Origin: Vibrio litoralis DSM 17657 | GTDB lineage: Bacteria; Pseudomonadota; Gammaproteobacteria; Enterobacterales; Vibrionaceae | Direction: 5' to 3' | Assembly: GCF_000426765.1 (NCBI RefSeq) | Contig: NZ_AUFZ01000016.1 | Span: 62,001-126,000, forward strand | DNA: 64,000 bases | Part shown: positions 1 through 9,669 of the stretch, piece by piece | How the letters are laid out: every line of letters begins with the position of its first letter | Numbering within the stretch: position 1 is the first letter of the stretch | Made by a program: the position numbers and the translations under genes | The notes under the pieces: generated by a model | Database searches by the model: none | What the model was told of the DNA's origin: nothing | Seen by the model: the letters and a program-made list of their open reading frames with translations, nothing else

Positions 1-60
1 TATATTAGTTATTAAATTCTGTTGTTTTAGATTTGAATTTAGATGTATTTTCGGCTCGGA

Positions 61-97
61 CAAAAAATGGCCAACTGATCATTCAGTTGGCCATTTG
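61..97 (-). terminator. Rho-independent terminator of sstT
   Basis: A perfect 14-bp inverted repeat (65-78 with 83-96, 4-nt loop) lies 25 bases past the sstT stop. On the minus strand it is followed by a run of six T, the standard intrinsic terminator form. Confidence 0.85.
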
Positions 98-121
98 TAT
101 ATCTAGATTATTTTAAGAAAC

Positions 122-1360
122 TTAAGCTTGGCTAGATTGCGCTGCTGCTTGAGCTTCATCTGCGCGACATACAGCGGCAGTGAATACTACGTCGGTAGAG
201 CTGTTTAGGCCTGTTTCTGCTGAATCTTGGATAACACCAATGATAAAGCCTACACCTACAACTTGCATTGCGATGTCGTTTGAAATACCGAACAAGCTAC
301 ATGCTAGCGGGATAAGTAGTAGAGAACCACCAGCAACACCAGATGCGCCACAAGCAGAAACTGCTGCGACTAGGCTTAGTAGAACCGCTGTTGGTAGATC
401 AACTTGAATACCAAGTGTGTTTACTGCAGCAAGCGTTAATACGGTGATCGTAATCGCTGCGCCGCCCATGTTAATGGTTGCACCCAGTGGGATAGATACC
501 GAGTAAGTATCTTCATTCAGTTTTAGTTTTTCACATAACGCCATGTTAACTGGAATGTTCGCAGCACTTGAGCGAGTGAAGAATGCCGTTACACCACTTT
601 CACGTAAGCATTTGAATACCAACGGGTATGGGTTTTGTTTGGTTTTTAGGAAAACAAGTAATGGATTCACAACTAAAGCAATAATTGCCATTGAACCAAG
701 TAAAACCGCTAGCAGTTGCGCGTAGCCGGCAATTGCCTCAAAGCCAGTGGTTGCAAATGTTGTTGCAACAAGACCGAAGATACCAATTGGCGCAAGACGA
801 ATGATAAAGCGAACCACTGCAGAAACACCGTGGCTGATATCGCTGAACATATCTTTAGTTGCGGTATTTGCGTGGCGAAGCGCTAGACCTAAACCAACAG
901 ACCAAGCAAGAATGCCGATGTAGTTCGCGTTAACTAATGCGTTTACTGGGTTATCAACGATCTTAAACAATAGTGTGTTTAATACTTCACCAATGCCTTC
1001 AGGTGGGGTTGTGCCAGTTGCTGCATTTACTAAAGTAAGCGATGTTGGAAAAGCAAAGCTCATTAGTACAGCGGTTAGCGCAGCTAAAAAGGTGCCGACA
1101 AGGTAAAGCGTAATAACTGGGCGCATGTTACTGCTAGAGTCTTTTTTCTGGCTAGCAATCGATGCTGCAACCAAAACGAAAACTAGGATGGGGGCGATGG
1201 CTTTTAGTGCGCCTACGAATAGGCTACCAAAAATAGACATATTAGTTGCTGCTGAAGGAGAGATCGTAGCAAGTGCAACACCTGCAACAATACCTACCAA
1301 AATCTGCAGTACCAAATTGCCGTTGGCCAGTCGATAAATCAATGAGTTGTTGTTTTGCAT
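122..1360 (-). CDS. sstT: Serine/threonine:Na+ symporter SstT
   Basis: Sodium-coupled importer of serine and threonine in the inner membrane, of the dicarboxylate/amino acid:cation symporter (DAACS) family. The 412-residue protein matches the usual length of about 414. It shows the family hallmarks: the [13 protein letters not shown] stretch near residue 265, the [19 protein letters not shown] stretch near residue 297, and a glycine-rich re-entrant segment [18 protein letters not shown] near residue 338. The whole chain is hydrophobic with about eight membrane spans plus hairpins. It is transcribed alone, divergent from coxB, and ends at a strong terminator. Function is assigned by recognisable similarity to E. 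coli SstT over the full length. Confidence 0.95.
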   Translation of the reverse strand: MQNNNSLIYRLANGNLVLQILVGIVAGVALATISPSAATNMSIFGSLFVGALKAIAPILVFVLVAASIASQKKDSSSNMRPVITLYLVGTFLAALTAVLMSFAFPTSLTLVNAATGTTPPEGIGEVLNTLLFKIVDNPVNALVNANYIGILAWSVGLGLALRHANTATKDMFSDISHGVSAVVRFIIRLAPIGIFGLVATTFATTGFEAIAGYAQLLAVLLGSMAIIALVVNPLLVFLKTKQNPYPLVFKCLRESGVTAFFTRSSAANIPVNMALCEKLKLNEDTYSVSIPLGATINMGGAAITITVLTLAAVNTLGIQVDLPTAVLLSLVAAVSACGASGVAGGSLLLIPLACSLFGISNDIAMQVVGVGFIIGVIQDSAETGLNSSTDVVFTAAVCRADEAQAAAQSSQA

Positions 1361-1869
1361 ATTTAAGCCTGTTTTATGTTTTATTGTCAGTCAAAAATCC
1401 TGTTTGACCGGCCTAGTAGCTTCTAGGCGGAACCATCATAGCTTCTGTAGTGAATCTGTCTACTAGAAAGCAATAATATCAGTACAAGAATTAACAATTG
1501 GTGCATTTTAGTACGCATATATATTGTTAAGTAAATGTTGCGCAGGTTTATAGCACATTAAATTGGCGTAAGAAAAACTTTTTTGTTGGTTTTGTGCTCA
1601 CAAATTGAAAATAGAAAAAGTATATTTCTTGAACAAAGTTGAAACTCTAACTAGCTTTAGATGTATCTAGCTGATTTGAAAGCTTAGAAAAGCCGTATCC
1701 GTTATTAACGACTAAAAGTATAGCGTGGTGTGGTGCCAATTTTGCCTGATGACACCATCACCATGATTCCATGTTTCTTAAACATGTTGGAGCTTATGCT
1801 CACTAGGTGTATCTGTGTGCTTTTTGCTCCTCAATAACAATAAAAATATTGCAAGGACGAGGGGGCATC
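1361..1869. other. sstT/coxB intergenic region (509 bp)
   Basis: Divergent promoter region for sstT (minus) and the cox operon (plus). No convincing ORF is visible. It is AT-rich, and the only clear structured site is the palindrome at 1770-1786. A GTG at 1807 is an alternative upstream start for coxB. Confidence 0.6.
1770..1786. promoter_or_regulatory. Palindrome upstream of coxB, possible operator
   Basis: Perfect 7-3-7 inverted repeat, CATGTTT-CTT-AAACATG, located about 85 bases before the likely coxB start. It has no T-run and is too short for a terminator, so an operator or regulatory half-site pair is the natural reading. The regulator is unknown. Confidence 0.4.
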
Positions 1870-3207
1870 TTGATTCGATCATGGACTAATGTTGTTGCTT
1901 ATCTTATCGCGAATTCTAGCGATAGACGCTTTTCTCTGCGTCTAGCGGTTCGCGCATTTATCGGGATGCTGCTGTTTGTGCCGATGATTGCTACCCCATC
2001 TGAAACTCGACTAAACCTTACCCAAGGTGTCACTGAAATTAGTGGCAAGGTATATGACCTACATATGCTGATTTTTTACATCTGCTGCGCAATTGGTGTG
2101 GTGGTGTTTGGTGTGATGTTTTATTCGATCATTCGTCATCGAAAATCCCGAGGTGTCAAAGCGGCGCATTTTCACGAAAGTACCAAAGTTGAAATCCTTT
2201 GGACGATCATTCCCATTATTATCCTTGTGTTGATGGCTATTCCTGCCACTAAAACTTTAATTGCGATGGAAGATACCTCGCAAGATGATCTCACTATTAC
2301 CGTCACTGGCTCACAGTGGAAATGGCATTACCGCTATTTCAATCATGATGTGGCGTTTTATAGCTTCTTAACGACTTCCCAGAAACAAATTGAAGGCAGT
2401 GAACAAAAAGGCGAGCACTACCTACTCGAAGTTGATAATCCGCTGGTGGTGCCAGTTAATCGTAAGATCCGTTTTCTTATGACGTCTGACGATGTGATTC
2501 ACTCATGGTGGGTACCTGATTTTGCTGTGAAGAAAGATGCGGTTCCCGGCTTTATTAATGAAGCTTGGACCAAAATTGATAAGCCGGGAATTTATCGTGG
2601 TCAATGTGCGGAGCTGTGTGGTCGTAACCATGGGTTCATGCCGATCGTGGTACAAGCTTTGCCGGAAGATGAATTCGATACCTGGCTAGCCAAGCAAGAA
2701 CAAATGGCCGCTGCCAAAAAAGCAGAACAGGAAAAAGCGTTGGGCAAAACCTTGAGCATGGATGAATTAATGGCGTTAGGGGAAAAAGTTTATAACGACC
2801 GTTGTGCAGTTTGTCATCAAGTTAATGGTGAGGGGATGGCGAATGTCTTCCCTGCGATGAAAGGCAGCCCAATTGCCACCGGAGATTTACTACAGCACAT
2901 CGATATTGTGATCAATGGTAAAACAGGTACCGCCATGCAGGCGTTTGCGAATCAATTAAATGAAGAAGAATTAGCGGCGGTTGTGACTTATGAACGTAAT
3001 GCTTGGGGTAATGATACGGGCGATGCTGTGCAAGCATCAGATATAAAGCAAGTACTTACTAATGGTACTTTACCAGATGAAAATAATGCTCAAGCAAATA
3101 CGCAAAGCTCGTCTTCATCTGAGACAAATGCTACACCAGACACAAGTGTGACATCGAACAGCAAGGCAACACCAGAGACTATGGATAGTCAACCGGAGGC
3201 ACAATGA
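1870..3207 (+). CDS. coxB: Cytochrome c oxidase subunit II with fused cytochrome c domain
   Basis: Carries electrons into the aa3-type oxidase through a CuA centre on the periplasmic side. In order: an N-terminal hydrophobic signal or anchor ([17 protein letters not shown]), two membrane helices (one beginning [10 protein letters not shown], one beginning [12 protein letters not shown]), a cupredoxin domain with CuA ligands (HSWWVPDF, then [12 protein letters not shown]), and a C-terminal cytochrome c domain with heme motif CAVCH and a probable Met ligand in GTAMQAF. The last roughly 50 residues are Ser/Thr/Asn/Gln-rich and look disordered. I place the start at TTG 1870 because a GAGGGGG Shine-Dalgarno sits just upstream. 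GTG 1807 would add 21 residues with poor ribosome binding. The stop overlaps the coxA start (ATGA), indicating translational coupling. Confidence 0.93.
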   Translation: MIRSWTNVVAYLIANSSDRRFSLRLAVRAFIGMLLFVPMIATPSETRLNLTQGVTEISGKVYDLHMLIFYICCAIGVVVFGVMFYSIIRHRKSRGVKAAHFHESTKVEILWTIIPIIILVLMAIPATKTLIAMEDTSQDDLTITVTGSQWKWHYRYFNHDVAFYSFLTTSQKQIEGSEQKGEHYLLEVDNPLVVPVNRKIRFLMTSDDVIHSWWVPDFAVKKDAVPGFINEAWTKIDKPGIYRGQCAELCGRNHGFMPIVVQALPEDEFDTWLAKQEQMAAAKKAEQEKALGKTLSMDELMALGEKVYNDRCAVCHQVNGEGMANVFPAMKGSPIATGDLLQHIDIVINGKTGTAMQAFANQLNEEELAAVVTYERNAWGNDTGDAVQASDIKQVLTNGTLPDENNAQANTQSSSSSETNATPDTSVTSNSKATPETMDSQPEAQ

Positions 3208-4820
3208 ACCCTTCACCTTCTTATCAAAATGCGTCAACCGATACTGCCGATCATATTGATATCGAGCACGATCACCATGGACCAGCGAAAGGCATAAAGC
3301 GTTGGATATATTCCACTAACCATAAAGACATCGGCACGCTGTATTTATGGTTCAGTTTGATCATGTTTTTCACCGGCGGCGCAATGGCGATGGTGATTCG
3401 GGCGGAGTTATTTCAGCCGGGGTTACAGTTAGTTGATCCACACTTCTTTAACCAAATGACGACCGTTCATGGCTTGATCATGGTATTTGGTGCAGTGATG
3501 CCGGCTTTTACTGGCTTAGCAAACTGGATGATCCCAATGATGATTGGCGCGCCGGATATGGCATTGCCTCGCATGAATAACTTGAGTTTTTGGATCTTAC
3601 CTTTTGCGTTTTTGATTTTACTGGGTTCGTTGTTTATGCCCGGTGGTGGACCGGATTTTGGTTGGACTTTCTACGCACCACTTTCGACTACGTTCAGCTC
3701 CGATAGCACCGCATTGTTTGTCTTTTCGGTACATATCATGGGGATCAGTTCAATCATGGGTGCGATTAATGTGATCGTGACGATAGTGAATATGCGCGCG
3801 CCGGGTATGGATTGGATGAAGCTACCAATGTTTGTTTGGACTTGGCTGATCACCGCGTTCTTACTAATTGCGGTAATGCCAGTATTAGCCGGTGCAGTTA
3901 CCATGGTGTTAACCGATAAATATTTCGGAACTAGCTTCTTTGATGCCGCAGGTGGTGGTGATCCGGTGATGTTCCAACATATCTTTTGGTTCTTTGGTCA
4001 TCCCGAAGTATACATTATGATTTTGCCGTCATTTGGCATTATTTCAGCGATTATTCCAGCATTTAGCGGCAAGAAGCTCTTTGGTTATCATTCGATGGTG
4101 TACGCCACTTGTTCTATCGCTTTATTGTCATTCTTGGTTTGGGCGCACCACATGTTTACGACCGGTATGCCGGTGTTTGCCGAACTCTTCTTTATGTATT
4201 GCACCATGTTGATTGCGGTGCCCACTGGGGTAAAAGTCTTTAACTGGGTGGCGACCATGTGGCGAGGGGCGCTGACCTTTGAAACCCCAATGTTGTTTGC
4301 TATTGCCTTTATTGTCTTGTTCACCATTGGCGGATTTTCTGGACTGATGTTGGCAATTGTGCCAGCAGATTTCCAATACCACGATACCTACTTTGTGGTG
4401 GCGCATTTCCACTATGTACTGGTGACGGGAGCGGTGTTCTCGATCATGGCGGCGGCCTATTACTGGCTGCCTAAATGGACCGGTCACATGTACAACCAAA
4501 CCTTGAGCTTGTGGCATTTCTGGTTATCGATTATTTCGGTCAATATTCTTTTCTTCCCGATGCACTTTTTAGGTTTGGCTGGCATGCCACGTCGAATTCC
4601 TGATTACGCGATCCAATTTGCTGATGTGAACCAAATAGTGTCGATTGGCGGATTTGCTTTTGGCTTGTCTCAGTTGTTGTTCTTAGCGGTGGTGATTAAG
4701 TGTATCCGAGGTGGCGAAGCGGCAGTGGCCAAACCTTGGGAACGAGCAGAAGGATTGGAATGGACAGTGCCAAGCCCTGCGCCTCACCATACATTTTCAA
4801 CGCCTCCAAAGGTTGATTAA
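3204..4820 (+). CDS. coxA: Cytochrome c oxidase subunit I
   Basis: Catalytic subunit of the heme-copper oxidase, reducing O2 to water and pumping protons. At 538 residues it has the usual length and about 12 membrane helices. Visible signatures: [17 protein letters not shown] (CuB His, the cross-linked His-Tyr pair and the type-A1 glutamate), HHMFTTGMP (CuB histidines), and [14 protein letters not shown] (heme a/a3 ligands). The GHPEVY motif places it in the A1 group of aa3 oxidases. It overlaps coxB by four bases and is followed 18 bases later by ctaG. An N-terminal soluble tail of about 30 residues is His/Asp-rich. Confidence 0.97.
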   Translation: MNPSPSYQNASTDTADHIDIEHDHHGPAKGIKRWIYSTNHKDIGTLYLWFSLIMFFTGGAMAMVIRAELFQPGLQLVDPHFFNQMTTVHGLIMVFGAVMPAFTGLANWMIPMMIGAPDMALPRMNNLSFWILPFAFLILLGSLFMPGGGPDFGWTFYAPLSTTFSSDSTALFVFSVHIMGISSIMGAINVIVTIVNMRAPGMDWMKLPMFVWTWLITAFLLIAVMPVLAGAVTMVLTDKYFGTSFFDAAGGGDPVMFQHIFWFFGHPEVYIMILPSFGIISAIIPAFSGKKLFGYHSMVYATCSIALLSFLVWAHHMFTTGMPVFAELFFMYCTMLIAVPTGVKVFNWVATMWRGALTFETPMLFAIAFIVLFTIGGFSGLMLAIVPADFQYHDTYFVVAHFHYVLVTGAVFSIMAAAYYWLPKWTGHMYNQTLSLWHFWLSIISVNILFFPMHFLGLAGMPRRIPDYAIQFADVNQIVSIGGFAFGLSQLLFLAVVIKCIRGGEAAVAKPWERAEGLEWTVPSPAPHHTFSTPPKVD

Positions 4821-4838
4821 CCAAAAATAGGAGGGGGT

Positions 4839-5600
4839 ATGTCAGATCAAAAGCCGAGTACTGATTCTATACATAAAGGTTCGATACACGATGAAAAGAG
4901 CCAGAGTAGTAAAAAGGTTCGCAGTAGTAAAAAGACTAAAAGCAATAAAAAGCTGATTGGCTATTTACTGCTGAGTGTCGTGGGCATGTTTGGTTTTGGA
5001 TTCGCCCTCGTTCCTATATACGACATTATGTGTGAGCAGCTTGGTATTAATGGCAAAACCAATACTGAAGCAGCCAGTTCGCAAGGTATTCAAGTCGATA
5101 CCTCACGATTGGTACGAGTGCAATTTATGTCTCAAGTCAGCCCGAATATGCCGTGGCAATTTGAGCCAGTACAAGCGCAGATGGATGTTCACCCCGGCCA
5201 AGTGATCAGAACCAGTTATCGGGCGGTGAATAATTCCAATATAGCGATGATAGGGCAAGCGGTACCGTCGGTTGCTCCGGGAATTGCCGCGACTCATTTT
5301 AATAAAGTGGAATGTTTTTGTTTTAATCATCAGCCATTGCAAGCCAACACAGAAGCGGAGCTGCCGGTGATTTTTTATGTGGATAAAGACTTACCCAGTT
5401 CCATTAATCGACTAACGCTTTCTTATACTTTGTATGACATTACGGAAAGCGGTCAATCATCGTCTCAGCCAGTGCCTCAACCAGCATCTAGGCCAATAAA
5501 AGAGACACAGCAGGATAAAAATACAATACAAAATCTGAGCAGGGGAGCGTCAGAGTCGTTCGCTCAATCATCACATTCATCGCCAAATGAGCTGAATTAG
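4839..5600 (+). CDS. ctaG: Cytochrome c oxidase assembly protein CtaG (Cox11)
   Basis: Copper chaperone that delivers copper to the CuB site of subunit I. One membrane helix (about residues 40-62, LLLSVVGMFGFGFALVPIYD) is followed by a periplasmic Ig-like domain with the diagnostic VECFCFNHQPL copper motif. The family is usually about 180-200 residues. This one has 253 because of a Lys/Ser-rich N-terminal tail of about 35 residues and a Ser/Gln/Pro-rich C-terminal tail of about 55. It begins 18 bases after coxA with a strong AGGAGGGGG ribosome site and lies between coxA and coxC, the usual place for this assembly factor. Confidence 0.94.
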   Translation: MSDQKPSTDSIHKGSIHDEKSQSSKKVRSSKKTKSNKKLIGYLLLSVVGMFGFGFALVPIYDIMCEQLGINGKTNTEAASSQGIQVDTSRLVRVQFMSQVSPNMPWQFEPVQAQMDVHPGQVIRTSYRAVNNSNIAMIGQAVPSVAPGIAATHFNKVECFCFNHQPLQANTEAELPVIFYVDKDLPSSINRLTLSYTLYDITESGQSSSQPVPQPASRPIKETQQDKNTIQNLSRGASESFAQSSHSSPNELN

Positions 5601-5620
5601 CTTGTTTTAAGGAGAGCCAG

Positions 5621-6556
5621 ATGAATAAATCGAATCCATTATCTCAATCACCTTCTATTGAATCAGAAGCTAGATCGTCTGCTTCTCGCCAACCGGAAGT
5701 CTATTATGTGCCATCAGAAAGTAATTGGCCGATTGTGGGGGCCTTTGCCTTATTTTTGATTGCAGTGGGTGCAGGGCTTTATATGCAACCAAAAGGCATG
5801 TTGAGCCATTTCGGTGGATTCGTGTTACTGGCTGGAATAATCGTTTTGCTGATCATGCTGGTGGGGTGGTTTCGTAATGTGATTCAAGAATCAATGTCAG
5901 GTTTATATTCACACCAAATTGAACGCTCTTTTCGTCAAGGCATGAGCTGGTTTATTTTCTCCGAAGTGATGTTTTTTGCTGCCTTTTTTGGTGCGCTTTT
6001 CTACGCCAGAATGATCGCGGTGCCTTGGCTTGGTGGGGCGTCTAATAACCTGATGACTAACGAAGTATTGTGGCCAACGTTCGAAGCTATTTGGCCTTTG
6101 GTGAAAACGCCGAGTGGAGTAGAAACCCAAGCAATGCCGTGGCAAGGCTTACCTTTAATGAACACCATTATCTTACTGACTTCTTCGATTACGCTGCACT
6201 TCTCTCAATTGAGCTTAGAAAAAAATCAACGTACGGCGCTGATTATATGGTTAGAAATTACCATTGTTTTAGCGATCGCTTTCTTATTTTATCAAGCCGA
6301 AGAGTACATTCATGCTTACCAAGAAATGAACCTCACGCTGCAATCTGGCATTTATGGCAATACCTTTTTCTTATTAACCGGATTTCATGGGTTACATGTC
6401 ACCTTAGGGACCATCTTTTTAATCGTTCTTTTGGCGAGAATTGCCTTTAGCCACTTTACTCCTCGCGATCACTTTGCGTTTCAAGCGGGGAGTTGGTATT
6501 GGCATTTTGTCGATGTGGTATGGCTGTGTTTGTTTATCTTCGTCTATGTTTTATGA
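5621..6556 (+). CDS. coxC: Cytochrome c oxidase subunit III
   Basis: Third core subunit of the aa3 oxidase, an integral membrane protein with seven predicted helices. Recognisable conserved stretches are SWFIFSEVMFFAAFFGALFY, the central AEEYIHAYQEMN, GFHGLHVTLGTIFL, and the C-terminal YWHFVDVVWLCLFIFVYVL. The first roughly 30 residues are Ser/Gln-rich and not part of the family core. It begins 20 bases after ctaG with an AAGGAGAG ribosome site. Downstream the gene order is interrupted by the inverted DUF2909 gene. Confidence 0.95.
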   Translation: MNKSNPLSQSPSIESEARSSASRQPEVYYVPSESNWPIVGAFALFLIAVGAGLYMQPKGMLSHFGGFVLLAGIIVLLIMLVGWFRNVIQESMSGLYSHQIERSFRQGMSWFIFSEVMFFAAFFGALFYARMIAVPWLGGASNNLMTNEVLWPTFEAIWPLVKTPSGVETQAMPWQGLPLMNTIILLTSSITLHFSQLSLEKNQRTALIIWLEITIVLAIAFLFYQAEEYIHAYQEMNLTLQSGIYGNTFFLLTGFHGLHVTLGTIFLIVLLARIAFSHFTPRDHFAFQAGSWYWHFVDVVWLCLFIFVYVL

Positions 6557-6610
6557 GGGTGAAGATTTTAGTTCCTAGGTTGTAGGCTGAACTTTGATTG
6601 TGGTGTGTGA

Positions 6611-6841
6611 TTAGTAAGGGCGATCGTTGGGGGTAATTAATCCCGATGTTAAGCCAATTAACAACACCATAATCACAATCACGGAGATGAATAGACGTTT
6701 ACCCAAAAACTGGCTCATAGGCACCGCATTGGGATCGTCTCGATCGTATTTCACCATTGAGTATAAAGCTCTGCCGAGGTTAAAAATGACAAACAACAGC
6801 AGAAGCACCAGCGTTAATTTAAATAAGGAAACGAGTGTCAT
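6611..6841 (-). CDS. DUF2909 family twin-transmembrane protein in cox cluster
   Basis: A 76-residue protein with two membrane helices (LTLVLLLLFVIFNLGRAL and LFISVIVIMVLLIGLTSGL) separated by a charged loop with RALYSMVKYDRDD. This matches the small DUF2909 proteins often found inverted inside proteobacterial cox clusters. Their role is unknown, and assembly or small-subunit function is a guess from context. I start it at 6841 because an AGGAG site precedes that ATG by five bases. A longer in-frame reading adds 27 unlikely residues. Its 5' end overlaps the proposed SURF1 5' end head-to-head by 56 bp, so its promoter must lie inside the SURF1 coding region. Confidence 0.82.
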   Translation of the reverse strand: MTLVSLFKLTLVLLLLFVIFNLGRALYSMVKYDRDDPNAVPMSQFLGKRLFISVIVIMVLLIGLTSGLITPNDRPY

Positions 6842-7736
6842 AGCAACTCCTGTGTCGAAGTGGGGAATCAAAAAGATCGGTTTATTATTATTAACTGTGG
6901 TCGTGTTTGCTGTGATGGTCAAATTAGGCTTTTGGCAATTAGATCGCGGTAACCAAAAATTGGCAATGGAGCAGCAATTGCAGCTAAGAGCCGACGCTAA
7001 TCCCGTAGCGATTGAAGATTGGCAAATGAGCCCTAGTGAAGAAGCGACGGGTGTGAAGTTGTCGCTGAGGATTGCGCCATTAACTGATGACGTAAATGTA
7101 CAACGAGTGTATTGGGATAACCAAACTTGGCAGGGAAAAGTTGGTTATTTGGTTTTTCAGCCGGTGCGCTTATTAGCCAATGATCCGCAATCTGATTTTG
7201 AAGTCGTGGGGTTGATTGAATTGGGCTTTATACCCGCAGGTCGTGACAGACAAGTATTACCTGAAGTGGTTGGTATTAGTCAAAAGCAAAGGAGTCAGGC
7301 GCAAGCGTCTCAAACGCAAACAATAGTTGGGCGATTGTACCGAAAACAAGATAACCCGATGAGCCAAGGCTTGATGCCTGAAATGATGGAGATAACCGAT
7401 GGTTTGGGGTTAAGAATTCAAAACCTATCGCTTGAAGATTTGTCTCAGCACTTGTTTTCAGATAGGTCGCTGAGCTTATTTTCTTATGTGATTCAGCCAA
7501 TGCAGCCCTTGCTTTTCACGGGTGATTCACGGTTAACAGAAAATAACGGAGTAAAAATTAGTGAGCACTTACCACATCCTTGGCAGCCATTGCCTATGCA
7601 GTCAAAACGTCATTTTGGATATGCGGTGCAATGGTTTTCGATGGCGGCAGTATTGTTGGGGTTAGCGTTTTGGTTTGCTTATCGTCAAGGAAAGCCATCG
7701 AAAAATCTGGAAAAAGAAAAGAGTAGGAATCAATAA
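6786..7736 (+). CDS. SURF1 family cytochrome oxidase biogenesis protein
   Basis: SURF1/Shy1 proteins help assemble the heme a3-CuB centre of subunit I. The core begins with membrane helix IGLLLLTVVVFAVMVKLG followed by the family-typical FWQLDRGNQK. A periplasmic domain includes VYWDNQTWQGKVGYLVFQPV, and the second helix lies near the end (FGYAVQWFSMAAVLLGLAFWF, with the conserved YAVQWFS). I choose ATG 6786 because GAGGT stands six bases before it, giving a Ser/Asn-rich N-terminal tail like others in this cluster. GTG 6852, right before the first helix, fits the family core better but lacks a ribosome site. The start is uncertain; the family is not. Confidence 0.87.
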   Translation: MTNNSRSTSVNLNKETSVIATPVSKWGIKKIGLLLLTVVVFAVMVKLGFWQLDRGNQKLAMEQQLQLRADANPVAIEDWQMSPSEEATGVKLSLRIAPLTDDVNVQRVYWDNQTWQGKVGYLVFQPVRLLANDPQSDFEVVGLIELGFIPAGRDRQVLPEVVGISQKQRSQAQASQTQTIVGRLYRKQDNPMSQGLMPEMMEITDGLGLRIQNLSLEDLSQHLFSDRSLSLFSYVIQPMQPLLFTGDSRLTENNGVKISEHLPHPWQPLPMQSKRHFGYAVQWFSMAAVLLGLAFWFAYRQGKPSKNLEKEKSRNQ

Positions 7737-7771
7737 ACCCAACTAATCACTTACAGTAATTTGGGATCAAG

Positions 7772-8392
7772 ATGAGCGTATGTATGCATAACAAAAAACA
7801 TGAAGCAGCATTGAATCAATCATCGTTAGCAAAAACGGCTTACTCTCCTCGTTCGGGAAAAAAAGTATTGCTTATCATGTTGTTGATTTTTGCCTTGCCA
7901 GTGATTGCCGCGAAATTGATTTTATCGATGAACTGGTATCAATCTGGCGTGACTAATCATGGCGTATTGATTGATTCACAACTTCACTATCAAGATTTAC
8001 GGTTAGCAAATCCAGCACGACATACTTGGCAAATGGCGTACTTATTGCCACAAGATTGCGGTGAAATTTGTCAGCAACAATTGCACCTATTAAAGCAAAG
8101 CCATATTGCACTAGGTAAAGATCAACCGAGAGTCATGCCCGTGGTGATTGCCGCCAATGAAGAGGATTTAACCGCATTACAAGATAGTGGTTTTGTGCTG
8201 TTAGCGGCGCCAGAACTTTGGGAACAGCCTGAGATGAAGAGCTTTGCTGGGCAAGATTTTGTATTGATTGATCCGCTCGGCCAATGGGTGATGCGCTATC
8301 CCACTGTGACTAGTCAGGATGAACTATCTGATGAGCTTAAAGGACTATTAGCTGATTTACGTAAACTATTGAAGCTATCACGAGTCGGTTAA
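7772..8392 (+). CDS. Cox-cluster membrane protein with CXXXC motif, function unknown
   Basis: A 206-residue protein with one N-terminal membrane helix (VLLIMLLIFALPVIAAKLIL) and a periplasmic domain. The domain contains DCGEICQQQL, a CXXXC motif spaced like the copper-binding cysteines of Sco/SenC thioredoxin-like chaperones, and ends in FVLIDPLGQWVMRY, reminiscent of the late beta-strands of that fold. I do not see the conserved Sco histidine. Proteins of this type occupy the same slot between SURF1 and ctaA in other gamma-proteobacterial cox clusters, so a copper or redox role in oxidase assembly is a fair inference but unproven. Confidence 0.75.
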   Translation: MSVCMHNKKHEAALNQSSLAKTAYSPRSGKKVLLIMLLIFALPVIAAKLILSMNWYQSGVTNHGVLIDSQLHYQDLRLANPARHTWQMAYLLPQDCGEICQQQLHLLKQSHIALGKDQPRVMPVVIAANEEDLTALQDSGFVLLAAPELWEQPEMKSFAGQDFVLIDPLGQWVMRYPTVTSQDELSDELKGLLADLRKLLKLSRVG

Positions 8393-8420
8393 CCGCAGTT
8401 AAATTAGGCTAGGGGGCGAT

Positions 8421-9635
8421 ATGGATTATTCGGCATTGTTAAGCAAATTGATTCGGCTCAGTATCGGCCTCACTTTGGTGGTGATTGTGTTAGGTGCATA
8501 CACGCGAATTTCTGATGCTGGACTCGGTTGCCCTGATTGGCCCGGTTGTTATGGTCAGCTCAATGTACCGATGAAAAATGATGAAATTATGCGAGCTTCT
8601 GCTTTATTTCCTGGGCATACCATTGAGCCTTATAAAGCTTGGCTTGAAATGATCCATCGCTATGTTGCAGGCACTCTAGGTTTATTGATTGCGTCGATTC
8701 TGGTGGTGAGCTTCAAAGTACCAAATATTCCGAAAGTTTGGCCTAGTGCTTTAGCCTTGCTGGTGGTGTTCCAAGCCGCACTAGGTATGTGGACTGTGAC
8801 CTTAAAATTGATGCCGATTATTGTGGTGCTTCACCTATTTGGCGGCTTTGCCTTACTTAGTTTGTTATTGGTGTTTTATTTGGTCAGCCGGCCTTATTGT
8901 CAGAGCCAAGATACCGAAGCAACACACGATGAATTTCAACCTCAAGAGAACTTGAGTTATCAAGGCTTACATTCTGCTTCTTCATTCCGAAAAGCTTCAT
9001 TATCAAAACCCTCATTACAAACGCTTTTATTACAACCTCTTTCATTACAAAGAATGGGCTGGCTATCACTTAGCGTACTTATCGTACAAATCTTTTTAGG
9101 CGGTTGGACGTCATCTAACTACGCCGCTTTAGTTTGTACTTCTTTGCCATTGTGTGAAGGTGACTGGTGGCAAGCTTTCAATTTAAGCGGCGCATTCACT
9201 ATTTTTCAGCATCCATTATTGATGAGTGGAGATAGCTATGAGTTTGGTGTTTTAGACTATGGCTCACGGATGGCAATTCATCTAGTGCATCGATTCGGGG
9301 CCATTATTACTGCTGTCACTTTATTGTTTTTTGCTTGGCGGCTGGTGCGCTTTTCATCGAGTCGCGCACTTAATCGAGCGGCTTGGAGTTTAGTTGGTTT
9401 GGTTGTGCTGCAAATTAGCTTAGGAATTGCCAATGTTGTGATGCATCTACCTGTTATTTTAGCGGTTGGCCACAATTTAGTCGCAGCGCTGCTATTGTTA
9501 AATATAGTGTTTATATGTACTCAATTACGCTTGTCTTGTCAGTCTAAAGTTATAGGGCAAGCGGCAAATCATATTCAGATGAGAATGATCACCAAGCCGA
9601 GTCACATTACCGAACAATCAAAATTATCAAAGTGA
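8421..9635 (+). CDS. ctaA: Heme A synthase (COX15/CtaA)
   Basis: Oxidises the C8 methyl of heme O to the formyl group of heme A for the oxidase. About eight membrane helices. Recognisable elements: LGAYTRISDAGLGCPDWPGC near the N-terminus, MIHRYVAGTLG, LHLFGGFALL, GGWTSSNYAALVCTSLP, and VHRFGAII, the conserved His residues being heme ligands. At 404 residues it is longer than the usual 330-350. The excess lies in a hydrophilic loop near residues 155-215, between the two four-helix halves, which is coded by degenerate repeats. It starts with an AGGGGGCGAT ribosome site and is followed 34 bases later by ctaB, whose product makes its substrate. Confidence 0.93.
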   Translation: MDYSALLSKLIRLSIGLTLVVIVLGAYTRISDAGLGCPDWPGCYGQLNVPMKNDEIMRASALFPGHTIEPYKAWLEMIHRYVAGTLGLLIASILVVSFKVPNIPKVWPSALALLVVFQAALGMWTVTLKLMPIIVVLHLFGGFALLSLLLVFYLVSRPYCQSQDTEATHDEFQPQENLSYQGLHSASSFRKASLSKPSLQTLLLQPLSLQRMGWLSLSVLIVQIFLGGWTSSNYAALVCTSLPLCEGDWWQAFNLSGAFTIFQHPLLMSGDSYEFGVLDYGSRMAIHLVHRFGAIITAVTLLFFAWRLVRFSSSRALNRAAWSLVGLVVLQISLGIANVVMHLPVILAVGHNLVAALLLLNIVFICTQLRLSCQSKVIGQAANHIQMRMITKPSHITEQSKLSK

Positions 9636-9669
9636 TTATGAAGCTTGATTTAAACGTTAGGAGGTCACG

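Noticed and set aside
4128..4517. A 129-codon antisense frame inside coxA
   Set aside because: coxA is certain on the plus strand; the antisense frame is His/Gln/Arg-rich and reflects codon structure only.
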